NCBI GenBank assembly: GCA_964454005.1
Contig: CAYVQE010000103.1
Location: 1-22,542, forward strand
Direction of reading: 5' to 3'
DNA from: CAYVQE01 sp964454005
Lineage (GTDB): Bacteria; Myxococcota; B64-G9
DNA: 22,542 nucleotides
This document shows, in pieces, positions 14,949 to 22,428 of this stretch. The position numbers and the translations under genes are program-made. The notes under the pieces were generated by a model that worked only from the letters and a program-made list of their open reading frames with translations, did not search any database and was not told where the DNA came from. Position 1 is the first letter of the stretch, and the number at the start of each line of letters is the position of its first letter.

Positions 14949-17041
14949 GGTGGCCTTGAGCGCGGCCTTGCCGGCCTTGACGTAGACTTGGAAGCGAACC
15001 GCTTTGCAGCGGTAGCGGGCCTTCAGGTCGGCCGAGTTCTTGCGCAGCTTCTCGACGAACTTCTCCTTGGTCAAACCGGCCGTCGGCTCACCGCATTCCT
15101 TCTTGGTCTGCAGAAACTGCTGGTAGACCTCCTCGAAATGGGCCTCGTCGGGGTTGGTCGGTCTGGCCGTCTGGGGGGCGGCGACCGGTGGTTTGGGTAG
15201 AGATGTCGGCGGTGGTGGCACCGAAGACGATGGCACCTCGGGCTCGGTCGACTTGGTGGCGGCCGCCTTGAGCAGCTCATCCGGCACCTGGGCGATGACC
15301 GTGGAGTCCGGGCGCTCCTCCTCGTCCTCTTCATCGTCCTCGCCCGTGTCCAGATCCGGGGCCGAGTCGAAGCCTCCCTCTGCCAGCGGTGGTGGGGAAG
15401 ATTGCGGTTGCGGTGCGGGTGGCTGGCTGGGGGGGCCGGCGCAGGTGCGGGGGCGGGCGCGGGTTTTTGCTCTGCGGCGGCGAAGGCATCCCCAGCGTCC
15501 GGGAACTCGCGGGTGGCTTCGTCCTGATCTTCTTCGAAGAAGCTGGCCAGATCCCCGGGCATGTCGACGCGCGGGCCCTTCCCGTCATCCGCCGGTTGTT
15601 GTGCCGGGGGCGCCGGTGGTGCGGATGGCGCCGGGGTAGGGGCAGCGGGCTGCGGCGGTGGCTCTGGCGCCGGCGGTTGCGCGGGCGGTGCCGCAGGCTG
15701 GGCCGGCGGTTCCGGCGCGGCGGGTTCCGGGGCCGGTGCGGGCCGGGCCGCCGGTGGTGGGCTCGGCTCCTGGGCCGGCGCCGCCTCCTGGCCGCCGCCC
15801 AGCAGGCTCTCGAAGTCGAGCGAGTCGGGTTCGGCTCCGGCCGGTGCGGCCGGCTCGGCCGGCGCCGCCTCCGGTTGGGCGGCGGGCGGCGATTGGGGCG
15901 GGCCCAGGATTTGGGACACCGATTCGGGCGGTCTCACCCCGGAAGGGGCCGGTTTGCTGCTCTCGGCCATGCGCTTGAGGTCGACCGCCAACTCGCGGTA
16001 GGGCGCGCTGTAGCTGTCCGGATCGATGGTATACCCGTTGCCATCGGCCATCAGGCGCACCGAATCGCGCAGGCGATAGAAGTCCTTGGTCAGCGCGCGG
16101 CCGGACAGCAGCAGGCCGAGCAGCAGGCCGAAGACGAACAGGCCTCCGGTGGCGTACAGGATCATCATCTGCGCCTCGCGCAGGCTGCTCAGCTCGGCCG
16201 CCAGGTCGATGACCGCTGCCAGGTAGACCGGATCGGTCCCGCCCGGTATGCGGACCGTGCGGGCGGCGAACCCCTTGTTGGTCAGATCGACCAGCAACGG
16301 CAGCGGACCGCTGGGCTGACCGAAGCGCAGCGTGTCCTTGGCGCCGACGAGCGGAGCGAGATCCCTGATGGCGGCCGGATCCACGGTGGCGGCGACCTTT
16401 TTGCGCAGCAGCAAGGCCACCTCGAGCCCGGACCGACGGGCCAGGTCCTTGACCGCGGCAGCGCCGAGCGGACGGCTGGCCATCAGGCAGCCGACGATCG
16501 CGCCTTGGGTGTTCTCGACCGGGCTCAAGCCGATTTGGCGCAGCTGGCCCTCGAGTTCGTACAGCCCGTCGCGGGCCACCCCGGCGGTGCAGTCCTGGAA
16601 GGCGGGCAGTCCCTTGATGCTTTTGCCAAAGGCATCCCGGGGGGCCGCGGCCAGGATGGTGCCATCCAGGGTCACCGCGTGCAACTGCGCCAGTTCGTGT
16701 TTGGTCTGCAGGCTTCCGACCACCGGGAGCAGCTGTTCGTGCTGCGGCTCATAGGCCGCCTCCTGCCCTTCCGCAGCCTGATCGGCTTGTTCGGCCGGTG
16801 CTTTGGCGGCGGCCAGTGGCTCGGCCAACGACGGATTGCGCCGTTCGGCCGTCAGTTTCTCGATCAGCGCAAAGGCATCGACCCGCAGTGCATCGACCAG
16901 TAGCTTCTCCGCCTCGGCCAAGCGGGCATCGGCACCGCCGACGATGTCGGTTTCGATATAGCGCAGGAGACCGTAGAAAGCGCCGCCTCCAGCCAGCAGG
17001 ACCAGAAGCAAAACGACGATTACGGTTTTGAGCTTCGACAT
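14937..17041 (-). CDS. Two-TM sensor-like envelope protein with conserved C-terminal domain, frame interrupted
   Basis: The ATG at 17041 has AGAGAGGA upstream; the longer open frame to 17101 lacks one. The protein has a membrane anchor (about 5-25), a periplasmic sensor-like region (about 30-290), a second membrane segment (about 292-314), a HAMP-like helix pair and a long Pro/Ala linker. It then loses frame at a run of seven C (plus-strand 15429-15435) near residue 536. Upstream of the run the frame gives a sensible Pro/Ala linker; after it the same frame turns into Arg-rich nonsense. The -1 frame continues with an acidic linker and a compact domain (DEAHFEEVYQQF to ALKATPVK) ending at 14937. 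Joined, the product is about 701 residues. The end domain resembles, from memory, a myxobacterial family typified by MXAN_5187. The function is unknown. The break may be a sequencing error, a real mutation, phase variation or frameshifting. Confidence 0.75.
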
Positions 17042-17119
17042 CGATTTTCCTCTCTCGGCCTTTGCCGCCCGCGGTGAGGTGCGTCCACCGCCTCGGGCCA
17101 AGCGTGCGGCCGGGCCACG

Positions 17120-18076
17120 TTACTCGATCTCGATTTCGATCTCGGGCTCTACGTCTTCGAAACGCGGTTGCGGCTCTTTGGCCGGTGCCTTCTTGGCCGG
17201 TGCCTTCTTGGCCGGCGGCTTTTTGGCCGGCGGTTTCTCGGCCGGCGGTTTCTTGGCCGGCGGTTTCTTGGCCGGCGGTTTCTTGGCCGGCGGCGGCTTC
17301 TTGGCCACCGGTGGCCGCTCCGGTGGCGGTGGCTTCTTCTCCGGTGGTGGTTCCTCTGCCGCCGGCGACGTATCGGGATCGGAGCCTGCATCCGCCGCAG
17401 GCTCTCCCTGCTCGGCCAGCGGTGGCGTCTCCGGGCCGAGTTCCAGGCGAGTGGCTCCATAGGCCGCAACCCGCACCCGCGATTCGAAACGCCACTTGCC
17501 CGCGCTGAACACCCGGGCGGTGTAGTTGCCGGCCGGTACCTCCCCCAGCTTGAACTGGCCGCTGGCATCGGCCCGCACCGCGAGAGGAGACTCGGTCACA
17601 ACCAGCACGGCCCGCATGAACGGATAGTGGTCGCATCGGATCTGCAAGATGCCGGCCGAGAGCAACTCTTGCTCTTTTTCCGCACCGGCGTCCAGCGCGT
17701 CCAGCCTGAATGCCCCGGGGCCGCCCTCGGCGCGGCAGGTATACGGGTGATCGTCGCGGTTGACGATCCGCAGTCGGTCACCGACCCGGGCCACCTGCCG
17801 CGCCGGCCAGATGCCGTAGCCCTCCAGGGTCAGCTCCGGCCGGTGCCGGGCCGGTCGATCCAGGTCGGTGGCGGAATCGCCCTCCAGCACGACCCAGGCC
17901 GCCGGCGAGGCCCGCTGCGGCTGGCCCCGGGTGGGCAGGTGCCAGAAATGTGCATCCACCGGGCCTGGCTGCGGCGCGGGCAGCGCATCGATCTCGATGG
18001 TGCCGTGAACCGTTCCTGCCCAGGCGGTCGGGCAGCTGAAGAGGATGGACAGCAGGAGCATCCAGCGCAGCGACAT
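17120..18076 (-). CDS. Secreted cupredoxin-like protein with Lys/Pro/Ala-repeat tail
   Basis: The ATG at 18076 has GGAAGGGA upstream and opens a signal peptide ending AWA-G (about residue 20), giving 318 residues. Residues about 80-160 look like a plastocyanin/methylamine-utilisation-type cupredoxin. His110 (NRDDHPY), Cys148, His150 and Met154 (CDHYPFM) form a plausible type 1 copper ligand set. A carboxypeptidase-regulatory-like beta domain follows (GQFKLGEVPAGNYTARVF). The tail is unusual: an acidic/Pro stretch, eight KKPPA-type repeats (259-301), then an acidic end alternating Glu and Ile. Electron transfer or copper handling in the periplasm is the family expectation. The basic tail could bind wall polymers or outer-membrane phosphates (inference). 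A near-consensus promoter lies just upstream, and the frame-broken sensor-like gene follows 78 bases downstream. Confidence 0.82.
   Translation of the reverse strand: MSLRWMLLLSILFSCPTAWAGTVHGTIEIDALPAPQPGPVDAHFWHLPTRGQPQRASPAAWVVLEGDSATDLDRPARHRPELTLEGYGIWPARQVARVGDRLRIVNRDDHPYTCRAEGGPGAFRLDALDAGAEKEQELLSAGILQIRCDHYPFMRAVLVVTESPLAVRADASGQFKLGEVPAGNYTARVFSAGKWRFESRVRVAAYGATRLELGPETPPLAEQGEPAADAGSDPDTSPAAEEPPPEKKPPPPERPPVAKKPPPAKKPPAKKPPAKKPPAEKPPAKKPPAKKAPAKKAPAKEPQPRFEDVEPEIEIEIE
17174..17302 (-). repeat. 15-bp tandem coding repeats (KKPPA units)
   Basis: Eight five-residue units plus a partial one (KKPPP, AKKPP, AEKPP, AKKAP variants) are coded by near-identical 15-bp steps. On the plus strand the unit reads GGCGGTTTCTTGGCC. 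Length variation between strains is expected. Confidence 0.9.
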
Positions 18077-18113
18077 GGCAATCCCTTCCGTCAGGCGCTT
18101 CTCGCCACCGGTC

Positions 18114-18142
18114 AAGATAGGAGATCGCCGATTGAATGTCAA
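18114..18142 (-). promoter_or_regulatory. Near-consensus sigma-70 promoter for the cupredoxin-like gene
   Basis: On the minus strand, perfect TTGACA (18142-18137), a 17-base spacer and TATCTT (18119-18114) place the start about 18107, some 30 bases before the ATG. The surrounding 18110-18185 is AT-rich. A small inverted repeat ATCGA-CT-TCGAT lies further upstream, about 18163-18174. I found no equally good promoter for the divergent prenyltransferase gene. Confidence 0.75.
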
Positions 18143-18226
18143 GTATTTGGAATAAGGAAAGAAATCGACTTCGATTGAACCGGCTCGGCGTTTGACTTCG
18201 GGGCGCGATGGGGGTAGACCGAGCAA

Positions 18227-19102
18227 ATGATGCTGTCCGATTGGTTCCGCGTGCTGCGCCCGGCACACTGGATCAAGAACCTGTTCGTGCTGGCGCCGCT
18301 GCTGTTCGCCCAGCAGCTGTTCGATCTGCAGCTGGCCTTTTCGGCGCTGGCGGCCGCGGCTCTGTTTTGCGCCATCAGCTCCGGCGTCTACGCCTTCAAC
18401 GACGTGCTGGACACCGAACGCGATCGCGCCCACCCGCTCAAGGCGACTCGCCCGGTGGCTGCCGGCCGCATTCGACCGGCGGCGGCACTGGCGGTGGCCG
18501 TCGTGCTCTGGGGCGGCGGGTTGGCCGGTGCGTTCTGGCTGCGGCCGGCGTTCGGGCTGGTCTGCGCCGGCTACCTCGGCTTGAACGTGCTCTACTCGGC
18601 GGTCATCAAGCGGGTGGCCTTTCTGGACGTGATTTCGATCGCCTCGGGCTTCGTGCTGCGGGTGGTCGGCGGCGCCGTGGCCATCGGCGTCGTCTTCTCG
18701 GCCTGGTTGGTCGTCTGCACCTTCTTTTTGGCCTGTCTGCTCGGCTTCGGCAAGCGGCGCCACGAGCTGGAGACTCTGGCCGGGAGCACCAGCCAGACCC
18801 GTCCGGCGCTGGCGGGCTACAGCCGCAACTCCTTGCGCATCGCTGAGTGGGCCACTGCGGCCGTGACCCTGGTGGCCTATCTGGCTTACACCGTGGCGCC
18901 CGGTACGGTGGCCAAGTTCGGCGGCCACCAACTGCTGTTCAGCCTTCCCTTCCCGGCGTTCGGCATGGTGCGCTACCTGCGCCTGGTCGAGGCGCGGCGC
19001 GATCGCCCGCCGACCGAGTCCCTGGTCTCCGATTGGCCATCCCTGATCAACCTGGCGATCTGGGTGCTGGTGGTCGTGATCGCCCTGTACGACGTCAACT
19101 GA
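18227..19102 (+). CDS. UbiA-family decaprenyl-phosphate phosphoribosyltransferase-like protein
   Basis: The 291-residue protein is a multi-pass UbiA-fold prenyltransferase. It opens with LRPAHWIKNLFVLAPL, which is typical of the decaprenyl-phosphate 5-phosphoribosyltransferase branch. The first Asp-rich motif is NDVLDTERDRAHPLKATRPVA (58-78); the second lies in SAVIKRVAFLDVISIASGF. These bind the magnesium-diphosphate of PRPP and the polyprenyl phosphate at the inner membrane. In mycobacteria the reaction feeds decaprenylphosphoryl arabinose synthesis. In Gram-negatives the sugar's fate is uncertain, and the epimerase partners are not here. Two ATGs are adjacent (18227 and 18230), and the ribosome site is weak. 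It is divergent from the cupredoxin-like gene, and its stop lies two bases from the convergent lpxH-like gene. Confidence 0.88.
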   Translation: MMLSDWFRVLRPAHWIKNLFVLAPLLFAQQLFDLQLAFSALAAAALFCAISSGVYAFNDVLDTERDRAHPLKATRPVAAGRIRPAAALAVAVVLWGGGLAGAFWLRPAFGLVCAGYLGLNVLYSAVIKRVAFLDVISIASGFVLRVVGGAVAIGVVFSAWLVVCTFFLACLLGFGKRRHELETLAGSTSQTRPALAGYSRNSLRIAEWATAAVTLVAYLAYTVAPGTVAKFGGHQLLFSLPFPAFGMVRYLRLVEARRDRPPTESLVSDWPSLINLAIWVLVVVIALYDVN

Positions 19103-19104
19103 GT

Positions 19105-19851
19105 TTACGGCAGCGACAGCTGCTCCAGCAGGTCGGCATCGGGCCAGCGGCGCAGCTCGGCCCGGCCGGGGTGGATTAGCAAGAAGGAGCCGCCCGGTCG
19201 GGCGGCGCCGGGGTTGAGCAGCAAACCGTCGCGGTGACGCTCGATCAGGCTCTGGTGGGTGTGGCCGAACAGGACGGCCGCAGCCCGTGCGCTGCGCAGC
19301 TCGGTCAGCGCCAGCCGCCGGGTCGCGCCCGCCTCCCGGCGGCGCAAGGCCAGCCGGTGGCGCCGACTGATCTCGGCGAAGGCCAGCGCGAAACGGAACA
19401 ACGGCCCCTGGGGCAGCCACCCGTCGCGCAGCCAGCGCAGCGGCCGGGATTGCAGCGTGGCGCGCAGACCGCGGGATGCCCAGTCGGTCGGATCGGCCCG
19501 ATCGCCGTGCAGCAGCCGGTAGCGCAACCCGAGCAGATCGAGCGAGACGGGTGCCGGGTGCAGGCGCACCCGCTCCAGCCCGGGGATGCCGTCGCTCAGA
19601 TCGAAGTCGTGGTTGCCTTCGATGTAGTCGGTCACAGCGAAGCGGGCGATGGCGGCGAGCACGGGCCGATACTCGTGCTCGGCGCTCCGGTTGCGGCCGG
19701 CCAGGTACTCGAAAAAGTCACCCAGGATGATCAGGTGGTTGCAGCGTCGCCGCCAGCGATCGAGAAAGGCGACCATCTGCGACTGGGCTGCATCGGCCCG
19801 ACCGCGCAGGTGGGCATCGGCCAATGCCAGGCAGCAGGGGGCGTCATTCAT
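19105..19851 (-). CDS. lpxH: UDP-2,3-diacylglucosamine hydrolase-like metallophosphoesterase
   Basis: The 248-residue protein has all calcineurin-type metal motifs: DAH (Asp12, His14), GDFFEYL (Asp45), GNHDFD (Asn80, His81), LHGD (His115) and FGHTHQ (His197, His199). The spacing closely matches E. coli LpxH, which cleaves UDP-2,3-diacylglucosamine to lipid X in lipid A synthesis at the inner membrane. LpxH usually has GNRDF where this protein has GNHDF, so a related phosphodiesterase is possible. The start is fixed by the ATGA overlap with the trmB stop and by the metal motif starting at residue 12. There is no good ribosome site, consistent with coupled translation. An upstream open frame to 20268 is the antisense of trmB and is rejected. 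Confidence 0.82.
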   Translation of the reverse strand: MNDAPCCLALADAHLRGRADAAQSQMVAFLDRWRRRCNHLIILGDFFEYLAGRNRSAEHEYRPVLAAIARFAVTDYIEGNHDFDLSDGIPGLERVRLHPAPVSLDLLGLRYRLLHGDRADPTDWASRGLRATLQSRPLRWLRDGWLPQGPLFRFALAFAEISRRHRLALRRREAGATRRLALTELRSARAAAVLFGHTHQSLIERHRDGLLLNPGAARPGGSFLLIHPGRAELRRWPDADLLEQLSLP

Positions 19852-20483
19852 GGACGGCGGTATGCCAACCGTTGAATGGGAATACCGAGCGCGGCACAGC
19901 GCCGGGACCGGTGCGACTGCAGACCGCCGAGGTGCTGGTGTAAAACGCCTTCCGGGTCCGTGGCGGCCAGTGCCGGCTCGGCGTCGAACGCGCGGGCCAT
20001 CTGGCGGGTCAGATCCGGAACGTCCGACTGGACGAAGATCCAGCCTTCGGGCACGAGCATCGCGGCCAGCAGGGAGACCAACTCGGGCTGGATCAGGCGT
20101 CGCTTGCGGTGGCGTTTCTTCCACCACGGATCCGGATGTAGCACGGTGAAGCCGCTGACCGTGGCCGGGCCGAACAGCAGCGGCAAATCCACCTGCGCGT
20201 CGCACCGCAGGGCGCGCAGGTTGGTCAGCTCCTCCGCCCGGGCCCGGTGTCGGATCTCGCGAATCCACTTGTCGCGGGTGTCGAGGGCCACGACGCCGCT
20301 GTCGGGCGCCGACCGGGCCCGCGCCAGCGCGTAGTGGCCGCGGCCGCAGCCGAGGTCGACCTCAAGCGCCAGGCGGCGGCCGAAGGCGCGGCTCCAGTCG
20401 GGGGGCCGGGGTGGGCTCTGGGCCTGGCGGCGGCGCATCAGCGGCAACACGGTTGGCGGTCTCCGGAGAACATGGTGTAGCAT
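19848..20483 (-). CDS. trmB: tRNA (guanine-N7-)-methyltransferase
   Basis: The 211-residue enzyme methylates G46 in the tRNA variable loop using SAM. The SAM-binding motif is EVDLGCGRGHYAL (41-53). The family hallmark HPDPWWKKRHRKRRL occupies 116-130 (FPDPW in most members), followed by QSDVPDLTRQM and a C-terminal IQRLAYRRP. The length is typical, a little short at the N-terminus. The ATG at 20483 has no strong ribosome site; Met16 is an alternative. The stop overlaps the lpxH-like ATG, so the two are coupled. A copy of the 18-bp element lies 60-76 bases upstream. Confidence 0.92.
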   Translation of the reverse strand: MLHHVLRRPPTVLPLMRRRQAQSPPRPPDWSRAFGRRLALEVDLGCGRGHYALARARSAPDSGVVALDTRDKWIREIRHRARAEELTNLRALRCDAQVDLPLLFGPATVSGFTVLHPDPWWKKRHRKRRLIQPELVSLLAAMLVPEGWIFVQSDVPDLTRQMARAFDAEPALAATDPEGVLHQHLGGLQSHRSRRCAALGIPIQRLAYRRP

Positions 20484-20522
20484 GGTGATCGGCTCACAGC
20501 CTGATCCGCTCGCTCGCTGCGA

Positions 20523-20551
20523 TCAGTAGCACCGCAGCAACCGCGGCACAA
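20523..20551 (-). promoter_or_regulatory. Weak candidate promoter for trmB-lpxH
   Basis: On the minus strand TTGTGC (20551-20546), inside the 18-bp element, is followed after 17 bases by TACTGA (20528-20523), a poor -10. The claim rests mainly on the identical sequence at the PBP1A promoter. Confidence 0.25.
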
Positions 20552-20559
20552 GAGGCTCT
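20542..20559 (-). repeat. 18-bp element, copy 2 of 2
   Basis: On the minus strand this reads AGAGCCTCTTGTGCCGCG, identical to 4352-4369. It lies in the 124-bp divergent region between trmB and the cNMP-domain gene and overlaps the leader hairpin at 20554-20571. Confidence 0.7.
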
Positions 20560-20571
20560 GCTCCGAGAGCC
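20554..20571 (+). promoter_or_regulatory. Leader hairpin before the cNMP-domain gene
   Basis: GGCTCT and AGAGCC pair around GCTCCG, and GAGGTTTTT follows. It sits 37 bases before the start codon of the downstream gene. It resembles a weak attenuator, but the T run is four bases off the stem. Its role is unknown. Confidence 0.3.
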
Positions 20572-20607
20572 GAGGTTTTTGGACTTGCCATCGATCGGGA
20601 GGTCGTC

Positions 20608-21936
20608 ATGCCCAGGACGCTCGCGGACCTCTGGCAGCAGGCCGTTGCCGCCTTCGAACAGCAAAACTGGGATCGCGCCCTGCGCCGCTGCATGGCCATT
20701 CTACAAGGCGCTCCGGAGAGCTATGAAGCGCGGATGAAGATCGGCGACATTTTGCTCAAGCAGGGACGGGTGGACGAAGCGGCCGAGGTCTACAAGGTGA
20801 TCGCGTGGCACTTCACCAAGGCCGGCTATCCGCTGCTGGCCATCGTCGCCATCAAGATGCTGACCGCCTCCGAGCAGAGCTACCAGTCGGTGCTCGAGGT
20901 GTTGGTCCACCTCTACTCGGTGGAGTCGGATCGGGTCTCCCATCAGGTCGAGCCGCCGCCCATGGTCCAGCTGGAGGCGATCGAGCTGACCGAGGCCGGG
21001 CGCAATGTCGACCGGGTGATCGATCTGCAGGGCCAGGCCCTGTCGCAGCTGGCGGCGCAGATGGCCTGCGAGGACAAAGGGCTCGACCAGTACCCGGAGC
21101 GTTTGCCGGCCATCCCCCTGTTCTCGCAGCTGCCCGAGGAGGCCTTCGCCATCGTGCTGCGCGATCTGCGGGTCCGCCGCTTCGCCGGCGATGGGGTGGT
21201 GCTGCGCGAGGGGGATCCAGGGACGGCGTTCTACCTGCTCGCCCGCGGCCGGGTCGAGGTGAGCAAGCGGGTCGGCGATGAGCAGCTGGCGTTGGCGCGG
21301 CTCGGCGACGGGGCCGTGTTCGGCGAGATGGCCCTGATGTCGGATGAGCCGCGGTCAGCGACCGTGCGGGCCATGACCCATCTGGATCTGCTCGAGCTGA
21401 AGCGGGACGACCTCGAGCGTGAGGCCCACCAGCTGGCCAGCGTGGCCCGGGCGCTGAAACGGTTCACCCGCCAGCGCATGCTCAAAAACCTGATGGCGCT
21501 GTCGGCGGTGTTCCGCTCGCTGCCGGCGGCCGACCGCCACACCCTGCTCGACCTGTTCGTCTCCACCGAGATCCCCAAGGGCAAGGTCATCATCGAGGAG
21601 GGCCGGCCCGGGCTGGGCTTGTTCATCGTGGCCCGCGGCGAGGTGGAGGTCAAAAAGCGCGAGGGCGACACCCTGGTGCCCTTGGCCCTGTTACGGGTGG
21701 GCGACGTGTTCGGCGAGATTTCCCTGATCCGGGACATCGACACCACAGCCACCGTCATCGCCGGCACCGATACCGAGCTCCTGTTCCTGTCGCGCAAGCA
21801 GTTCAAGACCCACCTGGCAGCCAATCCGGGGCTGGAGCACAGTTTGCGGCAAATCTCGGCGGAGCGCCTGCGCGAGACGGCGCGGCTGATGACCGAGACC
21901 GACTTTATCGGCGACGACGAGTTCGTGCTGCTGTGA
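20608..21936 (+). CDS. TPR protein with two cyclic-nucleotide-binding domains
   Basis: The ATG has GGGAGG five bases upstream, giving 442 residues. Residues about 1-90 are TPR-like (repeated helix pairs, ALRRCMAILQGAPE then ILLKQGRVDEAAEVYK). The first CNBD (about 171-271) has a phosphate-binding cassette FGEMALMSDEPRSA, including the Arg (Arg249) that normally contacts the cyclic phosphate. The second (about 301-407) reads FGEISLIRDIDTTA and lacks that Arg, so it may not bind nucleotide. There is no membrane segment, DNA-binding helix or kinase domain. A cytoplasmic scaffold responding to cAMP or cGMP is the best reading. The C-terminus ends in an acidic, hydrophobic tail (FIGDDEFVLL). Similar TPR-CNBD proteins occur in deltaproteobacteria (general recollection). 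Confidence 0.9.
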   Translation: MPRTLADLWQQAVAAFEQQNWDRALRRCMAILQGAPESYEARMKIGDILLKQGRVDEAAEVYKVIAWHFTKAGYPLLAIVAIKMLTASEQSYQSVLEVLVHLYSVESDRVSHQVEPPPMVQLEAIELTEAGRNVDRVIDLQGQALSQLAAQMACEDKGLDQYPERLPAIPLFSQLPEEAFAIVLRDLRVRRFAGDGVVLREGDPGTAFYLLARGRVEVSKRVGDEQLALARLGDGAVFGEMALMSDEPRSATVRAMTHLDLLELKRDDLEREAHQLASVARALKRFTRQRMLKNLMALSAVFRSLPAADRHTLLDLFVSTEIPKGKVIIEEGRPGLGLFIVARGEVEVKKREGDTLVPLALLRVGDVFGEISLIRDIDTTATVIAGTDTELLFLSRKQFKTHLAANPGLEHSLRQISAERLRETARLMTETDFIGDDEFVLL

Positions 21937-21972
21937 TGCGGGGCGATACGGTACGTGGGCCGACTGGCCGGT

Positions 21973-22428
21973 CTACTTGCCGGTGCGCTTCAGCCGGGCG
22001 ATCAGGCGCTTGTACTTGTTGTTGACCACCTTGAACCGGGGGGTGCCCTTCTCCTTCTCGTAGACCAGCTCCTGCCGGTCGTACTCGGCCATTTCGAAGT
22101 CGGGGATGAGCTGGATCGCGTAGGTCGGGCACGCCTCCTCGCAGTAGCCGCAGAAGATGCAACGCGAGAAGTTGATCCGGAAGAACTCCGGGTAGCGCCG
22201 TCCGTCCTCGGACTCGGTCGCCTGGAGCGCGATGCAGTCGACCGGGCAGGCGACGGCACACAGGTAACAGGCGACGCAGCGCTCGCCGCCGTCCGGATCA
22301 CGGCTCAGCACGATCCGGCCCCGCCAACGGGGCGGCAGCTCCGGCTGCTCCTCGGGGTACTGGACCGTCTCCCGACGCCGAAAGAGGTGCTTGAAGACCA
22401 GCCATATGGTCCTGAGCACGCTGATCAT
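21973..22428 (-). CDS. nuoI: NADH-quinone oxidoreductase subunit I
   Basis: The 151-residue protein is the peripheral-arm subunit of complex I that carries clusters N6a and N6b. The two 4Fe-4S motifs are CVACYLCAVACP (Cys51, 54, 57, 61) and CIFCGYCEEACP (Cys90, 93, 96, 100), with the inter-cluster pattern of NuoI/TYKY. The start has GAGGG five bases upstream and overlaps the nuoH stop (ATGA). It passes electrons from the NADH arm towards quinone at the membrane interface. The stop lies 36 bases from the convergent cNMP-domain gene. nuoJ does not follow, so this is the 3' end of its transcription unit. Confidence 0.96.
   Translation of the reverse strand: MISVLRTIWLVFKHLFRRRETVQYPEEQPELPPRWRGRIVLSRDPDGGERCVACYLCAVACPVDCIALQATESEDGRRYPEFFRINFSRCIFCGYCEEACPTYAIQLIPDFEMAEYDRQELVYEKEKGTPRFKVVNNKYKRLIARLKRTGK

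Noticed and set aside
15389..16903. Plus-strand frame of 504 residues opposite the sensor-like gene
   Set aside because: It is Gly/Arg/Gln-rich antisense of the Pro/Ala linker and sensor region, without motifs.
17120..19420. A 766-residue minus-strand frame joining the cupredoxin-like gene to sequence opposite the prenyltransferase
   Set aside because: Its first part is the antisense of a clear UbiA-family gene and has no domain. A signal peptide, ribosome site and strong promoter place the real start at 18076.
20542..20571. Sigma-54 site (GG-N10-GC) on the plus strand at the 18-bp element
   Set aside because: GGCAC is present, but the GC dinucleotide is not at the required spacing.
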